Shown here one piece after another: positions 16,301 through 22,721 of a stretch of DNA of 42,769 bases (its first letter is position 1; every line of letters begins with the position of its first letter). The stretch is from a virus: positions 1-42,769 of the IMG/VR virus record IMGVR_UViG_3300010970_000159. The stretch is one strand, 5' to 3'. Position numbers and translations under genes: made by a program. The notes below the pieces were generated by a model. The model worked only from the letters and a program-made list of their open reading frames with translations, did no database searches and was not told the DNA's origin.

Positions 16301-17118
16301 ATAAACAAGAATGAATTAATTCTAGACATGTAGCTAGGCTTATATTTTTCATTCATTGTCATTTCTTCATGAGAAATAATCGAGTTTAGTTTTGTGTTAT
16401 CTTCGATACGTGACAAATCTCCATCGTGTTGGATAGCAACAAGGGGATTGGATTTGAAAACTTCTGTGGAGAAGGAATTAGAATTTGAAGTGAGTGCCTT
16501 TGCTTCAAAGGTTGTGTAGTAACCAGCGAATAGTTTCTGAATAATATTGAGATAAGTAGATTTTCCAGCACCAGCTGCGCCGTATAAGACAATGAACTTT
16601 TGAATGTGTTTGGCATCTCCTGCGATGATTGATCCAACGGCCCATTCCAACTTACGTCGTTCCGATGCTTCGTACAACGTACCGATAAGTTCATCGTATG
16701 CCGAGATATCTCCAGCTTGTAATGGATAAGACACTTTTCTACTGACATAATCTGTTTTCCTAACGTTAGTATTACTAAATGTGAGATTCTCATCTAACTG
16801 ATGAGACGAGTCGGATAGGTGTCCAACATAATTTCTAAATTGCAACCAAGCATTACTGCTAAAGTCACTGAGTGCTTTTACTTGTACGATTCCTATATTC
16901 TTAGATTTTACTTCTTCTGCATAATTATATAATTCTTCGTCGATAAGCCTTTGAACATCATATTCGTCCGTAGACCATAAATTAGCTTTGTCGTCCCATA
17001 TGGCATAGAAAGACTTTCCGCGAACCATTAAGTCCTTAGAGCGACAAACTTTAAAATCTGGATAGACTTCAATTATTCCGTTTTTACCGGTGCGTTCTTT
17101 GATCTTATAAAAGTCCAT
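13375..17118 (-). CDS. SF3 helicase - AEP primase - family B DNA polymerase fusion
   Basis: 1247 residues from ATG 17118 (RBS GAAAGGA; a TTG one codon earlier is weaker). Part 1, an SF3 helicase: Walker A YGAAGAGKST (about 180-189), acidic AIQHDGDLS (229-237), sensor FLFMGTNKP (271-279), arginine finger IIRRLID (289-295). Part 2, an archaeo-eukaryotic-primase-like module: motif I VIDFD (500-504), motif II SGSGVHLHY (534-542), motif III region IEVKVFSG (559-566). Part 3, a family B polymerase: Exo I FFDVEV (696-701), Exo II NCRRYD (741-746), Exo III YCDND (832-836), motif A DVASMHP (934-940), motif B KIVINIVYG (1000-1008), motif C KTDS (1054-1057). Motif C has Lys for the first Asp of DTDS; the second Asp is kept. 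It should unwind, prime, copy and proofread phage DNA. Confidence 0.88.
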   Translation of the reverse strand: MDFYKIKERTGKNGIIEVYPDFKVCRSKDLMVRGKSFYAIWDDKANLWSTDEYDVQRLIDEELYNYAEEVKSKNIGIVQVKALSDFSSNAWLQFRNYVGHLSDSSHQLDENLTFSNTNVRKTDYVSRKVSYPLQAGDISAYDELIGTLYEASERRKLEWAVGSIIAGDAKHIQKFIVLYGAAGAGKSTYLNIIQKLFAGYYTTFEAKALTSNSNSFSTEVFKSNPLVAIQHDGDLSRIEDNTKLNSIISHEEMTMNEKYKPSYMSRINSFLFMGTNKPVKITDAKSGIIRRLIDVQPSGNRVTPRKYQALYSQIDFELGAIAHHCLEVYRELGKDYYSSYRPIEMMLQTDVFFNFIEDNYDVFKSQDGVTLNQAYEMYKQFCDTSLIDFKLPRYKFREEIKNYFHNFEERAIVDGVRVRSWYSGFVTDHLSVQVKNEEPVPLNMDDFESIFDTECANQPAQYATTSETPIKRWAEVTTTLSDIDTSKLHYVKPPLNHIVIDFDLKDKLGEKSLELNLEAASVWPKTYAEFSKSGSGVHLHYIYDGDPTELSRVYSDGIEVKVFSGDSSLRRRLSKCNNIPVTTISSGLPLKEKKMINTEAVKSEKSIRELIERNLNKEIHPGTKPSVDFIYKILEDAYSSGVKYNVSDLKPKILAFANNSSNQAQYCIKLLTKMHFKSEETDPIEIASKDERLVFFDVEVFPNLFIVCWKYEDSETVVRMINPSPQEVEKLLQFKLVGFNCRRYDNHILYGRYMGYTNEQLYKLSQKIISNSPSALFGEAYDLSYVDIYDYSSKKQGLKKFQIELGIHHQELGLPWDQEVPEEKWQLVAEYCDNDVISTEVVHKARIQDFVARQILAKLSGLSVNSTTQQHTAKIVFGTNRNPQDEFVYTDLSEMFPGYKYDIGVSTYKGEVTGEGGYVYSEPGMYTNVAVLDVASMHPTSIEALDMFGPYTKNFSALKAARIAIKRKDYETAKTMLGGILVPYLENTDDAEALSYALKIVINIVYGLTSAKFPNAFRDPRNIDNIVAKRGALFMIDLKQMVQEAGYKVVHIKTDSIKIPDADSKIIDLVMEFGNNYGYEFEHEVTYDKFCLVNDAVYVAKAKDGKKPGYWEAVGAQFQHPYVFKTLFSKEPVEFDDLCETKTVTTALYIDMNGVDTPMALANPMHFVGKAGRFTPIKEDCGGGLLVREKDGKYYAAVGTKGYRWLESEMVQAFNKQSDVDMRYFDSLVNDAVDNISKYGDVEWFTG

Positions 17119-17137
17119 CAACTTTTCCTTTCATGCT

Positions 17138-17662
17138 CTAAGATATGTAATTATTTTCTAACAAGTATGCAGACATTTGATACCAAATTTCAACTTTTCG
17201 TTGATCCTCATTTGGCTTAGTCAATGGAAATAACCCACCACGACCACTCTTACTATATGTTCGATCGTTTACTTTAGTAAGAACCTCGTCAATATGTCTT
17301 TCTACTGAACGATCATAATATTCGTCCTTATATTGTGTAAGATTTAAGTTTTGTAGAATTTCCCAAAACCAAATATCTGCATTGTACTCTGTATCGTAAG
17401 ATAATCTAAGAGAAATTCCTAGAATGAGTTCAAACATAGAACAATAATTATTAGGCCAGTGCCAATATGTTTTCATTTTAAACTCATCTAGAAATTCAAT
17501 TCTTAGCATCTTACCATCTTCTGCTCGATTGTCGTCATTTGGAACGAACCAATTAAAGCTCGTTTCGTATAACTGCAAACAAAGAGAATTATGTTTTTCA
17601 GCTCCAACTCGCTTTAAAAGCCAATTAAAATATTGACTTTCTAAACCGAGTGACGATATCAA
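17138..17662 (-). CDS. Conserved phage protein ending in a GGLFPL/EIWYQM motif
   Basis: 174 residues from TTG 17662, whose SD (GAGGTGAGGA) lies at the end of the previous gene; start and stop overlap. The pattern LYETSFNWFVPNDDNRAEDG ... CSMFELILGISLR ... IWFWEILQNL ... GRGGLFPLTKP ... QRKVEIWYQM is well conserved in Gram-positive phages and always near replication genes. Many Trp and acidic residues suggest a soluble helical protein. No catalytic motif is recognised; I give no function. Confidence 0.8.
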   Translation of the reverse strand: MISSLGLESQYFNWLLKRVGAEKHNSLCLQLYETSFNWFVPNDDNRAEDGKMLRIEFLDEFKMKTYWHWPNNYCSMFELILGISLRLSYDTEYNADIWFWEILQNLNLTQYKDEYYDRSVERHIDEVLTKVNDRTYSKSGRGGLFPLTKPNEDQRKVEIWYQMSAYLLENNYIS

Positions 17663-18291
17663 TCATCCTCACCTCGCATGCGCATGACTTCCTTATCTTC
17701 ACGAATACCCATAACCGTTTCAGAATATGAACGAGTATCAAGAAGGATCTCAAAGTCAGCTGCTAGACGTTCATTTCGAACATAAACGACTTTATTATCA
17801 TTAGACTTAACGCCAAATTTAGTAAGTGCGTCGGTTCCCACAGTCGCTTCAATATCTGGAATAACTTGTTCACGATCGTCGCAAAGAACATCATCTATTT
17901 CGAAGTAACTAACTGTATTTTTGTCGTAATCTTCACGGTCATTCATGTACTCATCAATAGAAATAACATATGGCTCGTCGGCATTTCGTTCTTCTTCGTA
18001 CGGTTCAACCACAATGGCCTCCTCGTTTTCAACTTCGTCTTCGCCGCTGTATTCAGAAATAATTTCCTCGTACTTAGGCTGTTCAACCAACTTTTCTTCT
18101 GGCTTGATAAGCTGTGCATACTCGCCTTCTTTTCTAAGAAGCTTATAGTAATCTTTTACTTCTGCAATTTGCAGGTTTAGATCAGCTTCAAAGCGTTGTT
18201 CCAGCATTTTCTTAGTAACGAAAAATCCAGCGCCACCACCAATAACTAAACCACTAGTTAGAAGCAGCGTACTCTTAATTGCGTTGTTCAT
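17659..18291 (-). CDS. Membrane-anchored acidic phage protein
   Basis: 210 residues, RBS AAAGGAG. Residues 7-26 (STLLLTSGLVIGGGAGFFVT) form one N-terminal membrane segment, followed by KKMLEQRFEADL and a coiled-coil-like region. A long acidic linker follows, and then a conserved C-terminal domain (PYVISIDEYMND ... YFEIDDVLCD ... FGVKSNDNKVVYVRNERLAADFEI). The family is frequent in Gram-positive phages beside DUF6353-type genes. The cytosolic C-terminal part probably binds a partner at the membrane. Function unknown. Confidence 0.8.
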   Translation of the reverse strand: MNNAIKSTLLLTSGLVIGGGAGFFVTKKMLEQRFEADLNLQIAEVKDYYKLLRKEGEYAQLIKPEEKLVEQPKYEEIISEYSGEDEVENEEAIVVEPYEEERNADEPYVISIDEYMNDREDYDKNTVSYFEIDDVLCDDREQVIPDIEATVGTDALTKFGVKSNDNKVVYVRNERLAADFEILLDTRSYSETVMGIREDKEVMRMRGEDD

Positions 18292-18294
18292 CTT

Positions 18295-18564
18295 TTACTC
18301 CTTTTTTGTAATTTCTCCAGCGATTGCCATGTAGGCAGCGCCGTCTATAAATGAATCAATGTGGTCAGGGGTTTCAACTAGTCTTGCTAATTTAACTCCA
18401 ACCATGCATAGAGCGACCTGAGAAGGGGTAACCTCATATTCTAAAATCACAGACCAAATATCTGCAATTCTTTTGTGATTAATATAGGGCTCGCCATAAC
18501 TCTTTCGTCGCTCACCTGTAGTAAGCTCTGAAGCAGATTTAAGAATATCTTGTGTGTTTACCAT
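18295..18564 (-). CDS. DUF6378-like phage protein
   Basis: 89 residues from ATG 18564 (AAGGCGAG nine bases upstream); a TTG six codons earlier is less likely. The sequence KSYGEPYINHKRIADIWSVIL ... TPSQVALCMVGVKLARLVETPDHIDSFIDGAAYMAIAGE is the signature of a family found in phages of actinobacteria and other hosts. The conserved His, Asp and Arg residues resemble helical nucleotide-pyrophosphatase (MazG/dUTPase-like) folds, but I cannot confirm activity from sequence alone. It overlaps the preceding 47-residue gene by 7 nt. Confidence 0.8.
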   Translation of the reverse strand: MVNTQDILKSASELTTGERRKSYGEPYINHKRIADIWSVILEYEVTPSQVALCMVGVKLARLVETPDHIDSFIDGAAYMAIAGEITKKE

Positions 18565-18701
18565 GGCTCTCGCCTTATGCAATTAACAATTTCAATATTA
18601 AATGTTTCTTTAATCTGAGCGTCAGCTTCTACTTGATCGGGAGCATAGAATATAACTTCTACGCCGTTGTATAAATAGATGTACTTATAAAATATAGCCA
18701 T
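18558..18701 (-). CDS. Small phage protein, 47 residues
   Basis: ATG 18701 lies two bases from the stop of the upstream membrane-protein gene, and the stop overlaps the next start (CCATGGTAA), a tight coupled arrangement. The sequence starts MAIFYKYIYLYNGVEVIFY and continues APDQVEADAQIKETFNIEIV. This is a short beta-alpha pattern typical of small phage proteins that have a VEADAQIKE-like helix. The RBS is weak. Function unknown. Confidence 0.6.
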   Translation of the reverse strand: MAIFYKYIYLYNGVEVIFYAPDQVEADAQIKETFNIEIVNCIRREPW

Positions 18702-18702
18702 T

Positions 18703-19605
18703 TTAGATCTTATCGTAGATTATGCCATCAACGTTAAAATCTAGAAGGATTGAAGATTCTAACCCATTAACAAACATGTGGCTTCCTTGACTATCAAAAT
18801 TATAAATTCCAAAGTCTACAAAGTTATCTCCCTCTTTAGAAATAACCCAACCAACAACCTGGCCAGCCTGTGTTCGAGGAACGCCAATCATATCATAAAC
18901 CTCGTTTAGAAATACGTGCCCACGAGACTTAAGCAAGTCGTTAGCATAGTTCTGCTGAGCCTTAAGAAATAGCAAGTTGTATTCTGGCGTTTTGCTCCAG
19001 TTAGAAGATAACTCATCAAAGAATTTGGCATATGGGGAGTAACCGATTGGATCAAGCGTTGTTACTTTCTTTGTCTTACCGTTCTCGTCCGTAATCTCTG
19101 ATACTTGACTCCCAAGACGAAGATCTTGTTCTTTCTTTTCGCCAATCAAATCGATTACTCGCTTACGATATTCTACAAAGCTAGTTTCTAAAGCTTTATA
19201 TGCCGCAGCAATGGCTACAGTTCGGCGATGCATAATTCCATGAGCTGCAATGATACAAGCAATAGAACTAATACCAAGTGTAATTGTTGGGCCGTAGATC
19301 TTAGATACTTCAACTGCGCCATGCACATAAATCTTAGCTACTGCTTTGGTATGTTCTTTCTTGTTATATGAACCAGTATCGAGAATTTCTTGTTCTGCGC
19401 TATAGTTAGCATTTGCTTTCTCTTCTCGAATTTGCTCAACGATTGGGTGCAACTTAAGCGTTGCTCGGCTAGCAAGAACTGTAGTTCCTACCATGCCAGC
19501 AATACCAACCGTTGTTAGAATCTCTGGACTATATTTCTTCAGAACGAGTCCGCTACGACCAAGTAAATTTGCACCTGAGTTTTTTAGAGTGCTTAGATTA
19601 AACAT
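18703..19605 (-). CDS. DUF6353-like membrane protein, copy 1
   Basis: 300 residues. Two hydrophobic segments are visible: EILTTVGIAGMVGTTVLASR (about 29-48) and a longer one at about 98-120 containing GISSIACIIAAHGIMHRR. Then come the conserved EYRKRVIDLIGEKKEQDLR, YNDLLK-like helices, and a C-terminal domain with NEVYDMIGVPRTQAGQVVGW and DFNVDGIIYDKI. It is a paralogue of the 253-residue protein at 22721-23482. The family recurs in Gram-positive phages; its role is unknown, perhaps membrane remodelling or superinfection exclusion. RBS AGAAAGG. Confidence 0.82.
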   Translation of the reverse strand: MFNLSTLKNSGANLLGRSGLVLKKYSPEILTTVGIAGMVGTTVLASRATLKLHPIVEQIREEKANANYSAEQEILDTGSYNKKEHTKAVAKIYVHGAVEVSKIYGPTITLGISSIACIIAAHGIMHRRTVAIAAAYKALETSFVEYRKRVIDLIGEKKEQDLRLGSQVSEITDENGKTKKVTTLDPIGYSPYAKFFDELSSNWSKTPEYNLLFLKAQQNYANDLLKSRGHVFLNEVYDMIGVPRTQAGQVVGWVISKEGDNFVDFGIYNFDSQGSHMFVNGLESSILLDFNVDGIIYDKI

Positions 19606-19620
19606 TATTGAAAACCTTTC

Positions 19621-20268
19621 TTATTCTATGGTTTGTGTTTGTGGAAGGTTGATCAAGTAACCCTCTCTAATTCTAGAGATTGCCGATCCTCTAAGATCGT
19701 ACCATCCCCATTTATCATCTGTAAAGTTACCAGTAATACCTACAAGATCGTAAAGATCCGACACGGTTGCTACGCCATATTCATCAACCAGATTAGTAAG
19801 GCTATCTAGAACGTGCTCAGCTTCGCCTCTACTACTTAGAATTACTTCTCCAAAGTTGTGTGTGGCTCGACCATGTTGACTAATTTCTGGACGATTTGGT
19901 TTTGAATACCCGGGACGACTACGGCTTTCATACATTTTGTTATAACTCGTATAACCTTGTCTCCCACCGGATGATCGTCTTGATGAACCAAACAAAATAC
20001 GTTCGATAAATTGACTAGTAGCGTCAGCTAACATCGATTTAGCTGCTGGAATAATCACATCAAAGAAAACATATGAAAATACAGTCTGCGCATCTTCTCC
20101 GCCAAGGGACTCTTTGAGTTTTCCAGAGTTTACATTCTTTCTCTGTATGACTTCGCCCTTAATTACTTTACTTACAGTTTTGTTTTTATGACTATTTGCG
20201 GGATAATTAACTTTCATGGAGCGTTCTCGACCTCCACCTAAGTCACCTTTGACAATTTTCTCTGTCAT
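19621..20268 (-). CDS. Conserved phage protein with a basic start and RGEAE/DLYDLVGITGN region
   Basis: 215 residues, RBS AAAAGGTG. Basic and disordered at the start, then EDAQTVFSYVFFDVIIPAAKSMLADA, a Gly/Ser/Arg-rich stretch (FGSSRRSSGGRQGY), and a conserved C-terminal domain: EVILSSRGEAEHVLDSLTNL, TVSDLYDLVGITGNFTDDKW, RIREGYLINLP. The last part resembles the C-terminal region of DUF6353-type proteins, encoded immediately downstream, so the two may share a fold or interact. Widespread in Gram-positive phages; function unknown. Confidence 0.8.
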   Translation of the reverse strand: MTEKIVKGDLGGGRERSMKVNYPANSHKNKTVSKVIKGEVIQRKNVNSGKLKESLGGEDAQTVFSYVFFDVIIPAAKSMLADATSQFIERILFGSSRRSSGGRQGYTSYNKMYESRSRPGYSKPNRPEISQHGRATHNFGEVILSSRGEAEHVLDSLTNLVDEYGVATVSDLYDLVGITGNFTDDKWGWYDLRGSAISRIREGYLINLPQTQTIE

Positions 20269-20291
20269 GTCACACCTTTTCTAAATTTTAG

Positions 20292-20325
20292 AGAAAAATA
20301 TAAACCCTTGTTTAAGGGGTTTATA
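20292..20325 (-). terminator. Intrinsic terminator
   Basis: On the minus strand TATAAACCC (plus 20317-20325), a 9-base loop and GGGTTTATA (plus 20299-20307) form a 9-bp stem followed by TTTTTCTC. It ends the transcript of the small membrane-protein gene at 20339-20611. Confidence 0.85.
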
Positions 20326-20338
20326 CTTCAGCAATTTA

Positions 20339-20611
20339 TTATTGCTTTTTTGTTTTGTTAGCCAAATCTTTTAGAGATGTTTTTAGCTTACCAAATTTGT
20401 CAACTGCATCATCAATTTCTTCTTCAGCGTGTTGGATAACTTTATTGGTAATCATACTACTAAGAAAGAACGCACCAATACCAATTGCGGTCTTGCGTAC
20501 AAGGTTTACATTGGTTGGGGCGTGTGTCTTAATAACGTTTCCAATAACGTTTCCAATACCGAATGAGATTGCGAAATTTGCAACTAATTTAGTTATGGCG
20601 AGCGGATTCAT
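20339..20611 (-). CDS. Small membrane protein with GNVIGNVIK motif
   Basis: 90 residues from ATG 20611, the start directly after GAAAGGAGA; an upstream in-frame start would be inside the leader. Two hydrophobic stretches are visible: KLVANFAISFGIGNVIGNVIK and TAIGIGAFFLSSMITNKVI. They are separated by a short loop and followed by a charged helical tail ending KKTKKQ-like. The family is common in Gram-positive phages. It has its own upstream TATAAT element and downstream terminator, so it is a single-gene unit. Function unknown. Confidence 0.8.
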   Translation of the reverse strand: MNPLAITKLVANFAISFGIGNVIGNVIKTHAPTNVNLVRKTAIGIGAFFLSSMITNKVIQHAEEEIDDAVDKFGKLKTSLKDLANKTKKQ

Positions 20612-20636
20612 ATTGTCTCCTTTCAAGAGAGTATAG

Positions 20637-20665
20637 GCTCATTATAAGCTTTGTTTTTCTTGCGA
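20637..20665 (-). promoter_or_regulatory. Promoter-like repeat, copy A
   Basis: On the minus strand TCGCAA, 13 bases, TATAAT, then GAGC. It is the most diverged of four copies but keeps the exact 13-base spacing and the AAAAACAA core. It overlaps the last codons of the gene at 20642-20857 and lies 30 bases from ATG 20611. Confidence 0.6.
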
Positions 20666-20857
20666 TATATTATTGTATTCTTGTTCTATCAACTGTATCG
20701 CAGCATTCATGTCTTCTATTTTCTTCGTGTTTCGTTCAATATCAATACAGTTCATGGCAATCCGAATTCCAATATTGATATAATCTTCATTCTCGCCTTT
20801 TGGAAGTGATAGAATATCTTCTAGCGTCTCCATGGCTTGTGCTAATGCTTCACTCAT
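20642..20857 (-). CDS. Small acidic coiled-coil protein, unknown
   Basis: 71 residues, RBS GAAAGGAGAG. It is almost entirely helical and acidic (AQAMETLEDILSL, then ERNTKKIEDMNAAIQLIEQE). Conserved-looking spacing of Leu and Ile suggests a short coiled coil. No family recognised. Its 3' end doubles as promoter-like copy A. The 250-base structured noncoding region lies upstream and probably controls it. Confidence 0.68.
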   Translation of the reverse strand: MSEALAQAMETLEDILSLPKGENEDYINIGIRIAMNCIDIERNTKKIEDMNAAIQLIEQEYNNISQEKQSL

Positions 20858-21117
20858 TGTAGCTCTCCTTTCAAGAGAATATAGTAGGGCGCCTGATGGC
20901 AGGTCGTTTAAAAATGAGCTCGACCAGAATTTTATTCTATGGGGGATAGAGTGGGGTTTAAAATTCTTGAGCTATTTCCCTTAAATTGCGCGGAAAGTAT
21001 TCAACAGTGTGCGTAAAATACTTTCCGCTGTGGACGCAATAATTGTCGTTTAAAGATGAGCTGCGCGCGTACTTAGAATGGCTGCTCTCTTACGCGGATG
21101 GCAAACTTCCATTTAAT
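20858..21117 (-). promoter_or_regulatory. Structured noncoding region with inverted and direct repeats
   Basis: About 260 bases without a credible gene. Direct repeat: gtcgtttaaaaatgagct (20903-20920) and gtcgtttaaagatgagct (21045-21062), 17 of 18 identical. Inverted repeats: gcggaaagtatt (20990-21001) with aatactttccgc (21017-21028), which can be extended by attgcg (20985-20990) with cgcaat (21035-21040); ggtcg with cgacc around the first direct repeat; and cgcgta (21066-21071) with tacgcg (21091-21096). No U-run follows the main hairpin. A control region, small RNA or origin are all possible. Confidence 0.55.
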
Positions 21118-21561
21118 TTACTCAGAAACGTTGTAACTCTTTCCTGGCATAGGTTTTGGTGCTGATTCTTCAGGAATATCCACTGGCATAATAGAGGTGA
21201 TAAATTTAGCCGCAGCATCCGGTTCAGTTAGAAGTTCTACAAAGAAATCAGAATAAGCTGCGCTCTCTGAAAATTCCTTATATAGTTCTGGTGATTTAAT
21301 AAAGCGTTTTCCATCTTCACTCTTAACACCATATGAACGAGAAAGAATCTCTTTAAAAATATTAATGATTCGTTCTCCACTACCCGAGGATACCACATCC
21401 GTTAGTAGTTTTTGCATTCCACCACTTACCTTGCCATCGGGGTCAAGAGTAGATGCCGAAACTTCCATCTCGGCAACTTCAGCTTTAGTTAGATTGAAGT
21501 AAAAATCTTCAGTGACTTTATTACCATTAAAATCATTGTACGTGATTGTTTTCTTTAGCAT
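21118..21561 (-). CDS. Conserved phage protein (DFNGNKVTEDFYFNL type)
   Basis: 147 residues, RBS GAAGGTG. The start KKTITYNDFNGNKVTEDFYF followed by NLTKAEVAEME, IFKEILSRSYGVKSEDGKRF and SPELYKEFSESAAYSDFFVELL is well conserved in Gram-positive phages. It resembles tail-assembly-chaperone-like proteins in size and in its helical, acidic make-up, but it sits far from the tail genes. I regard its role as open. It is followed by the structured noncoding region. Confidence 0.78.
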   Translation of the reverse strand: MLKKTITYNDFNGNKVTEDFYFNLTKAEVAEMEVSASTLDPDGKVSGGMQKLLTDVVSSGSGERIINIFKEILSRSYGVKSEDGKRFIKSPELYKEFSESAAYSDFFVELLTEPDAAAKFITSIMPVDIPEESAPKPMPGKSYNVSE

Positions 21562-21563
21562 AT

Positions 21564-21905
21564 TTAGGCACCTTCTACATCAAACAACGTAACCATGTGA
21601 CCAGTTGCCAGATTTGCCCTGGTACCTTCGTGAAGAACCTTGCGCGCGATTCGGTTGTAAAGATACAGACTAACCTTACCGGTAGACCTATCTGTTTGCA
21701 CAGAGTAGAGAAGACCATCATTACGTCCAGTGATTAGTAGAAATTCCTCATAATTAGGCATTTCAACTAGTGAAATAATTTGAATTTCGTTAGTAGTTAG
21801 TTCCTGGTTCTTTTCGCTCTTGTGTTCGTTATAGTTAGTTGCTACGGCATTGATAGCTTCGATTGCCGCTAGATCCTGAACTGCGGTATTGACTGAATTA
21901 GTCAT
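21564..21905 (-). CDS. Hypothetical phage protein, 113 residues
   Basis: RBS GAAAGGAA before ATG 21905. A helical N-terminus (VQDLAAIEAINAVATNYNEH) is followed by a beta-rich half (IISLVEMPNYEEFLLITGR, LYSVQTDRSTGKVSLYLYNR). The stop is two bases from the next RBS-start region, so it is co-transcribed with the 147-residue gene. It follows a terminator, so it probably starts a transcript. No family recognised. Confidence 0.72.
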   Translation of the reverse strand: MTNSVNTAVQDLAAIEAINAVATNYNEHKSEKNQELTTNEIQIISLVEMPNYEEFLLITGRNDGLLYSVQTDRSTGKVSLYLYNRIARKVLHEGTRANLATGHMVTLFDVEGA

Positions 21906-21912
21906 TATATTC

Positions 21913-21960
21913 CTTTCAAAAAAATAAAAAGAGAGTACGAGTTTTTAGTTCGTACTCTCT
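21913..21960 (-). terminator. Strong intrinsic terminator
   Basis: On the minus strand AGAGAGTACGA (plus 21950-21960), a 9-base loop and TCGTACTCTCT (plus 21930-21940) form an 11-bp perfect stem followed by TTTTATTTTTTT. It ends the unit of the 62-residue membrane protein and overlaps the leader of the next gene. Confidence 0.92.
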
Positions 21961-21983
21961 TTTATGAGGTGTTTTATCTTTAG

Positions 21984-22172
21984 TTACTTTGCGGTAATGT
22001 TTTCTACTGCGTCGATGACTGGTTCGAAGGCTGAGTCAAGAGCTTTCTTGTTCTTAATAACGAGACCGGCTGCGATGGCAATGCCTGCAACGGTTCCGGT
22101 AATGATAAGAGAGTTCTTAACATAGTTCTTCTTTTTAGTGGTCAACTTTTCAATAAATGTCTTTACGGACAT
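21984..22172 (-). CDS. Small single-span membrane protein, 62 residues
   Basis: RBS GAAAGGA before ATG 22172. A basic N-terminus (EKLTTKKKNYVKN) is followed by a membrane segment (SLIITGTVAGIAIAAGLVI) and then a short amphipathic C-terminus. It is a complete cassette: promoter-like copy B lies 30 bases upstream and a strong terminator lies downstream. Function unknown. Size and topology would allow a role as holin, antiholin or exclusion protein. Confidence 0.75.
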   Translation of the reverse strand: MSVKTFIEKLTTKKKNYVKNSLIITGTVAGIAIAAGLVIKNKKALDSAFEPVIDAVENITAK

Positions 22173-22198
22173 AGTGTTCCTTTCAGATGTGACGGGAT

Positions 22199-22226
22199 GT
22201 CATTATACGCGTTGTTTTTTTCGCGA
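22199..22226 (-). promoter_or_regulatory. Promoter-like repeat, copy B
   Basis: On the minus strand TCGCGA, 13 bases (AAAAAACAACGCG), TATAAT, GAC. It lies 30 bases upstream of ATG 22172. No TTGACA-like box occurs at the normal distance, so it is not a typical sigma-70 site. Confidence 0.65.
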
Positions 22227-22232
22227 GTGATA

Positions 22233-22721
22233 TTACTGGTACCAAACATAATTATAAGTGTCTGGTTTTATTCCGTTATCTTCTGGCCAATCTAAATTAT
22301 GATACCAATCGTAATGTTTGTATAGAAGCGCGGTTCTATGACTATTCACTAGATTAGTATATAATTCGAGGTCGTTCATCCAATAAGGAAAATCTGATGT
22401 AAATATAAGACCTTTTACTTGAGCACACTCCATAGTGTATTGTGTTTTTTCAAGTATAGTAGTTTTATATCCTCGAGCTATCCATTCTTCGGTCATTGCT
22501 TTTATATATAAATATAATGTTACTTCGTGACCTCTCCACATTTTAACAGCTGGATGGTTATACCATCCTTTTGGTTTTCTATAATTCCCATCTGGGTCTA
22601 TAGCTAGATTAGTCATCATAATTTGCCAAGCTTCTAAAGCCTGCTTATTTAAACGGAGCTTATCTAAAGACTTAGCTGTTTCTGCAAAGTTGGTTGATGG
22701 ATAAGTAAGAAAGGTTTGCAT
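22233..22721 (-). CDS. Pyrimidine-dimer DNA glycosylase-like protein
   Basis: 162 residues. The start MQTFLTYPSTNFAETAKSLD, then KLRLNKQALEAWQIM, GWYNHPAVKMWRGHE, and NSHRTALLYKH ... YVWYQ matches the MSMEG/T4 endonuclease V-like family annotated as pyrimidine-dimer DNA glycosylase. These remove UV-damaged bases. The conserved NHPAVKMWRGHE is the best evidence. The start codon overlaps the stop of the DUF6353-like gene, with no clear independent promoter. It would protect phage DNA from light damage, if active. Confidence 0.8.
   Translation of the reverse strand: MQTFLTYPSTNFAETAKSLDKLRLNKQALEAWQIMMTNLAIDPDGNYRKPKGWYNHPAVKMWRGHEVTLYLYIKAMTEEWIARGYKTTILEKTQYTMECAQVKGLIFTSDFPYWMNDLELYTNLVNSHRTALLYKHYDWYHNLDWPEDNGIKPDTYNYVWYQ

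Noticed and set aside
16386-16793. 135-residue minus-strand frame inside the polymerase fusion
   Set aside because: Second frame within the helicase domain; no motif or RBS support.
21058-21112. 20-codon minus-strand frame as a leader peptide
   Set aside because: No RBS and no regulatory codon pattern; lies in the structured noncoding block.
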